In this document: positions 55,040 through 62,025 of the stretch, in pieces
Layout of the letters: the number at the start of each line of letters is the position of its first letter
Numbering within the stretch: position 1 is the first letter of the stretch
NCBI RefSeq assembly: GCF_000317225.1
Contig: NZ_AJLL01000049.1
Location: forward strand, 1-62,025
DNA from: Fischerella thermalis PCC 7521
GTDB lineage: Bacteria > Cyanobacteriota > Cyanobacteriia > Cyanobacteriales > Nostocaceae
Direction: 5' to 3'
DNA length: 62,025 bases
Position numbers and translations under genes: made by a program
The notes under the pieces: generated by a model
Databases searched by the model: none
Seen by the model: the letters and a program-made list of their open reading frames with translations, nothing else
What the model was told of the DNA's origin: nothing

Positions 55040-56188
55040 ATGACTTCAGCATATATTACAGGTCTAGGAGTATTTCTACCTAATGAACCGGTAAATAATG
55101 AGGAAATTGAAAATGTTCTTGGGTTAGTCAACGGAAAGCCTTCTCGTTCTAAAAATCGCATCCTCAAAAACAACGGTATCAAATCTAGATATTATGCAAT
55201 AGATCCAAAAACTGGCAAGCAAACCCATACTAATGCACAATTAACAGCCGAAGCAGTACGTATTCTTGTAAAAAACACTAATATTTCGTTAGAAGAAATA
55301 GAGTGTTTGGTTTGTGGCACATCTTCTCCAGATCAGATTATTCCTAACCATGCTCTTATGGTGCATGGAGAACTTGGATGTCCTCCCTGTGAGGTTGTAG
55401 CTACAAGTGGTGTTTGCTGCTCAGGGATGACTGCATTCAAGTATGGATATATGAACGTATCTTCTGGTTGGAGTAAAAATGCTGTAACAACAGGATCAGA
55501 ACTTGCATCAACTGCATTTAAGGGAGTGTACTTTCAACCAGAAATAGAAGCAAAAATTCAAGATTTGGAAGCAAAACCGATCATAGCTTTTGAGAAGGAT
55601 TTTTTGAGGTGGATGCTTTCTGATGCCGCAGCAGCAGTGCTGATAACGGATACTCCTCGTCAAAATGGTATTTCACTTAGAATAGATTGGGTTGAAATCA
55701 TCTCTTTTGCCAATGAACTAGAGACTTGTATGTATGCAGGGGGTGTCAAGAGAGTTGATGGTTCTTTACAAGGGTGGCGGGAAGTCGAAAATCCAGAAGA
55801 ACTATGGAAGGAGAGTTATTTTGCCTTAAAGCAGGATGTAAAATTGCTAGGAGAAAATGTAGTGTCCTATGGGAAAAAAGGCTTGTTACAAGTCCGGGAT
55901 AAACATAGTCTCAAAGCAAATGAGATCACTTGGTGTTTGCCTCACTACTCATCAGAACATTTTAGACAACCGCTTTACGATGAGTTGATGGAAATTGGAT
56001 TTGAGATTCCTTTGGATAAATGGTTTACTAACTTAACCTACAAAGGTAATACAGGTTCTGCCTCTATCTTTGTTATGTTAGAAGAATTAGTGTCATCTGG
56101 AAAACTGGAACAAGGTGATAAAATCTTTTGCCTAGTTCCCGAAAGTGCTAGATTTTTATACGCTTATATGCTTTTGACAGTGGTTTAA
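55040..56188 (+). CDS. darB: DarB-like ketosynthase (KAS III family)
   Basis: 382 residues from ATG 55040, which has GGAGAAG 4 bp upstream; an upstream in-frame start lacks this. FabH-like fold with the complete C-H-N triad: C127 (GVCCSGMT), H302 (CLPHYSSEH) and N337 (YKGNTGSAS). DarB joins two acyl-derived units and closes a 1,3-cyclohexanedione ring. The pairing with darA makes this reading far more likely than ordinary fatty-acid initiation. Acyl substrates would come from the PUFA-type synthase upstream. Confidence 0.87.
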   Translation: MTSAYITGLGVFLPNEPVNNEEIENVLGLVNGKPSRSKNRILKNNGIKSRYYAIDPKTGKQTHTNAQLTAEAVRILVKNTNISLEEIECLVCGTSSPDQIIPNHALMVHGELGCPPCEVVATSGVCCSGMTAFKYGYMNVSSGWSKNAVTTGSELASTAFKGVYFQPEIEAKIQDLEAKPIIAFEKDFLRWMLSDAAAAVLITDTPRQNGISLRIDWVEIISFANELETCMYAGGVKRVDGSLQGWREVENPEELWKESYFALKQDVKLLGENVVSYGKKGLLQVRDKHSLKANEITWCLPHYSSEHFRQPLYDELMEIGFEIPLDKWFTNLTYKGNTGSASIFVMLEELVSSGKLEQGDKIFCLVPESARFLYAYMLLTVV

Positions 56189-56359
56189 TGTGTGCTGCGT
56201 GGCCACTATTCAACAAACTCAACATCGACGGGTGAAGACAGATGCGGTGAATGTTTGCACTACCCGTTATGAAGGAAAAAAACAAGTCAAACCCTCTTCC
56301 CTTATGCTCTCTGCCTTATTGCTTAAAAGATTTAAATAATTGCTCCAGGTTTAATTCAG

Positions 56360-58132
56360 ATGGAAAATCTATTGAGCAAATTGGAAAGTGATATCAATGC
56401 CTACTTTTTAAGGGTGTTTAATGTAAGTACACCTGGCACCGACTTGCTTTTCAGGAGCGAAGGCAGTGAAATCATGTGGGGTCGCTCCGGAAATGATACT
56501 TTTGTGGGTTTGAAACCTGGTGATGACCATTTCGCTCAACCGCAAATGGATATTATCCTGGGTGATGCAGACTTCATGGCAGCGCTAGAGGGTAGTCAGC
56601 TTCGCTGGGACGACAGATTTGTTCTCGGTGATTGGAAACAGCCATATTACACCAGTAGTAAAGGACTTGATTTTGGTTTAAAACAATTTGCTACAATTTT
56701 AGACTTCAATCCTTGGCAAGATGTCATTCAGCTACATGGCGCTCCAAAAGATTACTACTTGCTCAAATCTCCCGCAGGAGCAGCAATATTTTGGAAGCAG
56801 GGAACTGTACCTGACCTTGTAGCTGTTTTGCCTGGCACTCACCATTTGAGTCTTGAGGGAAACTACTTCCAGTATGAGGGTTACACCCCACCACCTGAAC
56901 CAGTACAAGGGAGGATCCAGCAATTGGGAACTGCTGATTTTGACATACTTACAAGTTCAACCACAGATCCCTTTGGCAATTTATATGTAGCAGGAGTAAT
57001 CAGTAGCTCATTCGGAAAAGATAATGCGGGATCTAATGATGTCTTGGTGAGTAAGTATGATAGCGATGGCAATCAGCAGTGGGTTCAACAGTTTGGCACT
57101 CCTTATTCTGACTTAGCTACTAGCATCGTTGCTGACAACAAAGGTAACTTCTATGTAGCGGGAATATCGAAAGGCGATTTTGGAGGAGCCAATCAAGGAG
57201 AAGGAAATTATGATGTCTGGGTGGGCAAGTATGATAGCGATGGTAATCAGCAGTGGGTTCAACAGTTTGGAACTGAACTGATTGATGCTTCCTTTAGCAT
57301 GAAAGTTGATGACGATGGTAGTGTTTACCTCACAGGATTCACTATTGAGCAACAACAGGAAGGATTATTTTTTCAGCCTAATGTCTTTGCGGATGATGCC
57401 TGGGTAACTAAGTATGATAGCAATGGCAACCAGCTGTGGTTTCAACAGTTTGGCAGTTCCGCTTTTGATGAAGCTTATGCTGTAACTGTCAGTAATGATG
57501 GCAGTGTTTATTCTACAGGCTGGACTCTGGGGGACTTGGGAGGAAAGAATGCTGGGCAATATGATGTCTGGATTGCCAAGAATGACAACAATAGTGGTCA
57601 GTTGGAGTGGACGAAACAGTTTGGTACTAAGGATTTTGAATTCCCTAAGGGGATTGACACAGACAGCCAAGGCAATGTCTACATGACAGGATGGACTTTG
57701 GGTAACTTGGGAGGAAAAAATGCTGGATCTAATGATGCTTGGATTGCCAAATATGACAGCGATGGTAATCGACTGTGGATAAAACAGTTTGGCACTTGTG
57801 GTGATGATGCATCCTCGAGCATGAAGGTCGATTCCAATGGCAATATTTTTCTAGTGGGGTATACTGACAAAAACTTGGAAGGAAGCAATGCTGGCTCTAA
57901 TGATGCCTGGATTGCCAAGTACGACAATGAAGGCAAGCAGTTGTGGATTCAACAGTTTGGTACATCCAAGTCTGATGCTGCCACCAGTATTACATTAGAC
58001 AATTTTGGTAATGTCTACGTAACAGGAACTACTGAGGGTTCCTTTGGAGCGATTAATGCTGGGTCAGTGGATAGCTGGATAGCCAAACTTGATTCTGAGT
58101 CAGGTACTTTACAAGATTTTAGTGGCGCTTAA
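56360..58132 (+). CDS. CylK/BrtB-like beta-propeller alkylating enzyme candidate
   Basis: 590 residues. The N-terminal domain (1-180) has a calcium-binding-like stretch (GRSGNDTFVGLKPGDDHF) and DDRFVLGDWKQPYY. From about 185 to 585 seven SBBP-type blades follow, each with a (K)YDSDGNQQWVQQFGT-like strand and a G(N/S)VYxTG turn. This exact layout, RTX-like head plus seven-bladed propeller, is that of CylK, which alkylates resorcinol rings with secondary alkyl chlorides, and BrtB, which forms C-O bonds with chlorinated dialkylresorcinols. R86 is a guess for the CylK halide-site arginine. Next to DarAB and a CylC-like gene this role is strongly suggested. A plain structural SBBP protein is the alternative. 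Confidence 0.75.
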   Translation: MENLLSKLESDINAYFLRVFNVSTPGTDLLFRSEGSEIMWGRSGNDTFVGLKPGDDHFAQPQMDIILGDADFMAALEGSQLRWDDRFVLGDWKQPYYTSSKGLDFGLKQFATILDFNPWQDVIQLHGAPKDYYLLKSPAGAAIFWKQGTVPDLVAVLPGTHHLSLEGNYFQYEGYTPPPEPVQGRIQQLGTADFDILTSSTTDPFGNLYVAGVISSSFGKDNAGSNDVLVSKYDSDGNQQWVQQFGTPYSDLATSIVADNKGNFYVAGISKGDFGGANQGEGNYDVWVGKYDSDGNQQWVQQFGTELIDASFSMKVDDDGSVYLTGFTIEQQQEGLFFQPNVFADDAWVTKYDSNGNQLWFQQFGSSAFDEAYAVTVSNDGSVYSTGWTLGDLGGKNAGQYDVWIAKNDNNSGQLEWTKQFGTKDFEFPKGIDTDSQGNVYMTGWTLGNLGGKNAGSNDAWIAKYDSDGNRLWIKQFGTCGDDASSSMKVDSNGNIFLVGYTDKNLEGSNAGSNDAWIAKYDNEGKQLWIQQFGTSKSDAATSITLDNFGNVYVTGTTEGSFGAINAGSVDSWIAKLDSESGTLQDFSGA

Positions 58133-58212
58133 AAACAGGTATTTAGATGTTGTTTGAAAAACTTCATAACACATCAAATCTTTGATGTTACAGAATCCAT
58201 GAAGAGGGACAT

Positions 58213-59439
58213 ATGATAGATGACACCGAAGAGTCAAAGATAAAAAAACAACTACAAAACAAATCTGATACACCGATCAAGAAGCATTTAAAAGCCACGG
58301 AAATCAACTATCGGCGTAACAGGGAGTCCAACTATACCGAGAAAATAACCGAGTTAGATCAAAGTTTTGATTACAGCAACCACAAAAATCATTATTGGAG
58401 TGACCCTGAGTTTTCAATCCTCTATGGCACTCCACTCTACGATGCAGTTTCCCCCTCACAAAAGATTGCTCTTAATCATCTATTTTGGGTTGGAGGTTAC
58501 AATCTTACTGCTGCTAGCGAAGTTAACACAGCTCTTTACAATCAAGTAACAGGTAGTGTTTTTTACAACATAGGCGGTTACGAAACCCTCTGTCATGAAC
58601 TGGATGTAGAAACTTCACAGGAACGTCACCATATTCATGCTTTTCGCACGATTGGTAACATGACGGAGATGGCCATACTAGGTAAGGTAATAGTTGGTGA
58701 TCCTCTCACAGGGAATGAGTCCAAGGTGATTCAAAAGGGTCTGGTTGGGCGTTTGTCGCCTGGACCAATACGTCAGTTATTCGGCTTTAACTGGGGAAGT
58801 ACACCTTTCTTAGCATCACAATACTATGCCTTGCGCTTCATCGCCAATATGCTTCTCAAGCTAACAGAATACAGCCGTTCTCAGTATTTCAGGAAGTTAG
58901 AAAAGAAAGGTGAGTTTATCCCATCTCCCACGGCTGTCTCTCACTACCATTTCTTGGACGAATCTTTTCATACTACAACTTCGTTGCTGATCGCTCAAGA
59001 ATTGTACAAGGACTTTCCAAAGCCAACAGCTTATGAGAAATTCATGGCAAATTTTTCAATTTACATGATGCAACTTACCATTCTGAATGGGCTTTCTGCT
59101 GGTGCAGTTGCGAGCTTTTCTCCAGACCAACTCTTTGTCATACCCTTAGTCTATAAGATATTACGGTCTCCTCTATTTGGTATGTCTACCCAAGAAGCAC
59201 TCTTTTGGATAGAGAGATGCTTCTGTCATGAGCATGAAGGTTTACATTTGAATTTGAAGTACCATCAACGTCTCATTTCAGAACTGTGCAGATTTTTCGA
59301 CAAACTAGACTACACATGGCCTATTAATCGTGAAATGCGTGTTATGGCTACAGGAGGCTCGATTAGTAAGGCTATCCAAAATAACATTAAATTCTTTCAT
59401 AAGTTCTCCAAGTCTGTTGTCCGTGAGAATACTTATTAG
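58213..59439 (+). CDS. AurF/CylC-like dimetal-carboxylate halogenase or oxygenase
   Basis: 408 residues. A full seven-ligand set is visible: E103, E137 and H140 (QERHH), E219, and H246, E250, H253 (HFLDESFH). The spacing nearly equals AurF (E101, E136, H139, E196, H223, E227, H230), with E219 to H246 exactly 27 as in AurF. CylC-type members of this superfamily chlorinate unactivated alkyl carbons of acyl-ACP, while AurF is an N-oxygenase. A further His/Glu-rich segment, CHEHEGLHLNLKYH (338-351), is unexplained. GAGGG precedes the ATG. The CylK-like and ACP neighbours favour halogenase, but this is inference. Confidence 0.85.
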   Translation: MIDDTEESKIKKQLQNKSDTPIKKHLKATEINYRRNRESNYTEKITELDQSFDYSNHKNHYWSDPEFSILYGTPLYDAVSPSQKIALNHLFWVGGYNLTAASEVNTALYNQVTGSVFYNIGGYETLCHELDVETSQERHHIHAFRTIGNMTEMAILGKVIVGDPLTGNESKVIQKGLVGRLSPGPIRQLFGFNWGSTPFLASQYYALRFIANMLLKLTEYSRSQYFRKLEKKGEFIPSPTAVSHYHFLDESFHTTTSLLIAQELYKDFPKPTAYEKFMANFSIYMMQLTILNGLSAGAVASFSPDQLFVIPLVYKILRSPLFGMSTQEALFWIERCFCHEHEGLHLNLKYHQRLISELCRFFDKLDYTWPINREMRVMATGGSISKAIQNNIKFFHKFSKSVVRENTY

Positions 59440-59454
59440 TTCGTAATGAACGTT

Positions 59455-59492
59455 TTGGCGCTTTAGCGCTTACTAAAAACCCATCAATTCAA
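59455..59492. repeat. GGCGCTTTAGCGCTTAC hairpin repeat
   Basis: GGCGCT and AGCGCT form a short palindrome after the CylC-like stop. It may act as a weak terminator or is a dispersed palindrome. Confidence 0.35.
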
Positions 59493-59605
59493 ACTTACGT
59501 AGTTTAATCTGGATTTGTGCGATCGCTAGCTAGTTGAACAACCCCACCTATGAATTAACGTAATTTTCAGTATTGTCCCAATTCCTTTACTTTACAGGTG
59601 TGAAT

Positions 59606-59911
59606 ATGAGTCAGTCTGTCATTAATTCAGGTGTAAAGCGGTCATATACGGCAGAAGAAATCCAAGCCTGGCTAGTATCTAACATTTCTGAGATGCTGGG
59701 AGTTGAACCCAATGAGATAGATATCCAAGAACCTTTGGATAGTTATGGCTTGGATTCAGCACAAGGGATGGTTCTTGCTAGTAGAGCAGAGAAATTGCTT
59801 GGATTTAAACTATCTCTAATTCTATTGTGGCATTACCCCACAATTGAAATGCTCAGCAAACGTTTAGCAGAAGAATTGGCAGATTCGGATTCAGAGATTT
59901 TTGAGATTTGA
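59606..59911 (+). CDS. free-standing acyl carrier protein
   Basis: 101 residues from ATG 59606 (AGGTG upstream; an in-frame TTG 33 bp earlier is less likely). PCP/ACP fold with the phosphopantetheine serine S51 in YGLDSAQGM. The sequence [18 protein letters not shown] and [17 protein letters not shown] resembles ACPs that partner with acyl-AMP ligases and with CylC-type halogenases (CylB-like). It likely presents an acyl chain to the CylC-like enzyme 166 bp upstream. Confidence 0.9.
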   Translation: MSQSVINSGVKRSYTAEEIQAWLVSNISEMLGVEPNEIDIQEPLDSYGLDSAQGMVLASRAEKLLGFKLSLILLWHYPTIEMLSKRLAEELADSDSEIFEI

Positions 59912-59998
59912 ACATAATCCGCTACAAAGAATTTTAGATTTTAAATTGAATGAATCTAAAATTCAAAATCCACAGTCCTATTGAGGGATTCTACAACT

Positions 59999-61870
59999 AT
60001 GAATGCATACGATCTTTTGGAAAATCTGATTCAAAAAGGTGTTCACTTGTGGGTCGATAACGAAAAACTAAATCTTCGTTCTCCTAAGGGAATAATGACA
60101 CCAGAAATGCAAGCAGAACTAACTGCTCATAAATCAGAAATACTAACCTTGCTACGTGATAGAGATGTCACCACTAAAGCTGCTTCTGTTCCACTAAGTA
60201 TGGGACTAAGCCTGCAAACCATTGGTCGTTTAATCGGGGGATTTGTTAAAAAATCAGCTGTGGAATATAAGCCACCAGTTATTGATCCCAGAGTGATGGC
60301 TCAAAAACTAACGGTGACATTTAGACCATTACCAAAGGGTTATAAACAGATAGAAATTATTAAATTTCGAGAAGAACTAGCAGAGAAGCTCAGCAATTAT
60401 GGAGTAAAAATTTTATCTTGGGAAGAAGCAACAACTGAATTTTACTATGATGTTAACTTGCCATTAATTAACTTCAATAAGAGCCTGAAAATTAGGGGGG
60501 TAAAAGCAGAGATAGATGCGGTAATTGATGTAGAAAAAAATCCAAATTTTATCAGAAAATTAGGTGTATATGTAGCAGAAATGCTTTATTATGTGTATTC
60601 TCAATTCATCTTGAATAATCAACATATTTCTGTTTCTAGAATCGCTAAATTGAGTAGTTGGGCAGAAGATCATGTAGCTAAATATATTGAAGATCCAACT
60701 AACACTCAAGTAATTATCCTGAGTGAAATCGATAAGGATTTTGTCAATCCTCTCATCAATTATCAAGAAAAAATAAACATTGGGATAAACACTCTGGTTA
60801 GAACATTTTCAGAAATGGTTATTGGTGTTTCCAAGGACAAAATTTCCATTTTAAATATGAATCTCTCAGATTCTATTTTTCCTAGAAAGGAGATGGAATA
60901 TTTTGTTTTGAATTCCCTGGTTCCTAAAGTTTTTGTACCAATATATCCACTATTACTGAATAGATTTACTTTAGAGCAGTATAAGCCTCATGAATCTAGC
61001 TATGCTGAAAAACTTGTGAAATTAGGTAACGAACTAGCATCTACAGGTCTATTTCCGCCAGGCTTTAAGCTTTGTGAAGTTATCAAAAGGAAATCCCATA
61101 GAGATATTGTGAATGTCATAGTGAATGGGAGGACAGGCGTTTCTTATGGTTTTGTTGCTTATGTTGAACCTCCACAATATGTTGGTGAACCAGAAATAAC
61201 TGAAGATGAGTGGCAAAATCTATTATCTGTTGCAGGATTTAGTAGTGATGAATTTCGTCAGAATGAAAAAGGTAGGTATTACATAAAAACCAAGGTAAAA
61301 GCAGAATATAGATATAAGCAAATCCCAGATATTTGGCTTGTTAGTTCTCGTTCCGGTGCAAACAAAACAGATTTAAACTTGGAAAGCGATATCATTCGGA
61401 TTGGTTTGAAAGAAAAGTTATTTCTGCAATTACCAAATGGTATTAATCCAGAGCTAGTAGATATCAAACCTTCTTATGATATCTATGTCATGCTTGCTAT
61501 TAGTTTGTCTGCTGCCTTATATACACCAGATCTGATTAAAAATGGTGCGCCAATTGTTCACTTCCACGGCTACCCAGCAGCTGAATGGTTTAAACAGAAT
61601 GAATACTGCGTTGGAATCAACAACCCTTCAGTTCCTTGTGGTACTTATGAATCCGGAGTATTGAATTTTTTGGGAATTTCTAGCTTGGCAAATCAACAGG
61701 TAGACAATCCAGCGTTAGTAAGTTTGATAGAACCAGATCATGGCACAAATTTTATAGCTCATGATTTGGAGTATCTAGTACAAAGATTGCAGGCTGGATG
61801 TACACAAGGACAAATTGAACTTGGTGGCAAACATTTTGCTTCTTTGAAGACAAAATTAAGCGATCGCTGA
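59999..61870 (+). CDS. TubC-type docking domain fused to an unrecognised 570-residue body
   Basis: 623 residues from ATG 59999, preceded by GAGGGA at 59983-59988; an in-frame TTG at 59981 would add six residues. Residues 1-52 fit the TubC N-terminal docking domain of NRPS/PKS subunits (AYDLLENLIQKGVHLWVDNE; GIMTPEMQAELTAHKSEIL). The rest is mostly soluble, with no NRPS or PKS domain that I can see. Distinctive stretches: VHFHGYPAAEWFKQNEYCVG and PSVPCGTYESGVLNFLGI near 530-570. The docking domain implies protein-protein contact with an assembly-line enzyme. Function unknown. Confidence 0.6.
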   Translation: MNAYDLLENLIQKGVHLWVDNEKLNLRSPKGIMTPEMQAELTAHKSEILTLLRDRDVTTKAASVPLSMGLSLQTIGRLIGGFVKKSAVEYKPPVIDPRVMAQKLTVTFRPLPKGYKQIEIIKFREELAEKLSNYGVKILSWEEATTEFYYDVNLPLINFNKSLKIRGVKAEIDAVIDVEKNPNFIRKLGVYVAEMLYYVYSQFILNNQHISVSRIAKLSSWAEDHVAKYIEDPTNTQVIILSEIDKDFVNPLINYQEKINIGINTLVRTFSEMVIGVSKDKISILNMNLSDSIFPRKEMEYFVLNSLVPKVFVPIYPLLLNRFTLEQYKPHESSYAEKLVKLGNELASTGLFPPGFKLCEVIKRKSHRDIVNVIVNGRTGVSYGFVAYVEPPQYVGEPEITEDEWQNLLSVAGFSSDEFRQNEKGRYYIKTKVKAEYRYKQIPDIWLVSSRSGANKTDLNLESDIIRIGLKEKLFLQLPNGINPELVDIKPSYDIYVMLAISLSAALYTPDLIKNGAPIVHFHGYPAAEWFKQNEYCVGINNPSVPCGTYESGVLNFLGISSLANQQVDNPALVSLIEPDHGTNFIAHDLEYLVQRLQAGCTQGQIELGGKHFASLKTKLSDR

Positions 61871-61917
61871 ATTTAATTCGATTGAGTACAAATCATGAAA
61901 TACAATATACAATACTT

Positions 61918-62025
61918 ATGTTCTACGACAGAAAACTTTCTCCTTTGGAGCAAGTTATAGAAATCGTAAATCGTCGTGCTGGTGCATACAACATAGTTAC
62001 GATTTGTCGAATTAACGGATTACTC
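61918..62025 (+). CDS. condensation-domain-like acyltransferase, 5' end only
   Basis: The frame is open from ATG 61918 to the window edge (36 codons). It begins FYDRKLSPLEQVIEIVNRR and continues with YNIVTICRING, which resembles the first helix and strand of NRPS condensation and PapA-type acyltransferase domains. The catalytic HHxxxD would lie outside the window. It is 47 bp after the previous gene, so probably in the same operon. Confidence 0.55.
   Translation, partial: MFYDRKLSPLEQVIEIVNRRAGAYNIVTICRINGLL

Noticed and set aside
1-62025. CRISPR arrays, tRNA and rRNA genes
   Set aside because: I looked for regularly spaced direct repeats and for tRNA T-loop/CCA-like patterns and saw none. 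The tandem repeats present are short heptamers or 9-mers without spacers. A tRNAscan run would settle it.

Overview
The window comes from a filamentous, probably heterocyst-forming cyanobacterium (Nostocales type). The evidence is many HIP1 octamers (GCGATCGC), an orange carotenoid protein beside high-light-inducible protein genes, a DevBCA-type exporter, an HglE/PfaA-type polyketide synthase, low-GC intergenic DNA full of short tandem heptamer repeats (GGTAATG-like), and several families of palindromic dispersed repeats. All calls rest on reading the sequence and on recalled family motifs; no search was run.

Positions 1-35 kb are mostly housekeeping and accessory genes in mixed orientation: polyphosphate kinase, an MFS transporter, an orphan YefM/Phd antitoxin with a perfect 38-bp palindromic operator, an M20 amidohydrolase, a secreted pentapeptide-repeat protein, a membrane Ser/Thr kinase, an ATP-grasp (PGM1-like) ligase, an SDR stress dehydrogenase, the Mg channel MgtE, an IS4-type insertion sequence, a GAF-PP2C phosphatase, a DUF2278/lamin-tail protein, glycogen phosphorylase and a DUF429 protein. 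A photoprotection block follows (decayed HLIP pseudogene, small membrane protein, HLIP, OCP). After it come a B12-radical SAM enzyme, TrpS, a methylenetetrahydrofolate reductase, an internally deleted Uma2 protein, an RHH/PIN toxin-antitoxin pair, DUF4336, a fibrillin-like protein, a methyltransferase and an exported protein.

From about 36 kb to the right edge lies a natural-product/lipid gene cluster, and the window cuts it off. On the minus strand is devB-devC-devA (exporter). On the plus strand, in one direction, are: a 2376-residue KS-AT-ACP-ACP-KR-DH synthase; a PfaB-like KS(degenerate)-AT protein; a PfaD enoyl reductase; DarA and DarB (dialkylresorcinol aromatase and ketosynthase); a seven-repeat beta-propeller protein resembling CylK/BrtB alkylating enzymes; an AurF/CylC-like dimetal-carboxylate enzyme with a complete ligand set; a free-standing acyl carrier protein; a 629-residue-class protein with a TubC-type docking domain and an unrecognised body; and the first 36 codons of a condensation-domain-like acyltransferase.

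Inferred logic: the PUFA-type synthase builds acyl chains, DarB joins two chains, DarA aromatises the ring to a dialkylresorcinol, the CylC-like enzyme halogenates or oxygenates an alkyl chain (probably on the free ACP), the CylK-like enzyme uses the activated carbon to make a C-C or C-O bond, and DevBCA exports the product. Joining a PfaA/PfaB/PfaD synthase that lacks PfaC to DarAB and a CylC/CylK-like pair is the best candidate here for an undescribed system.
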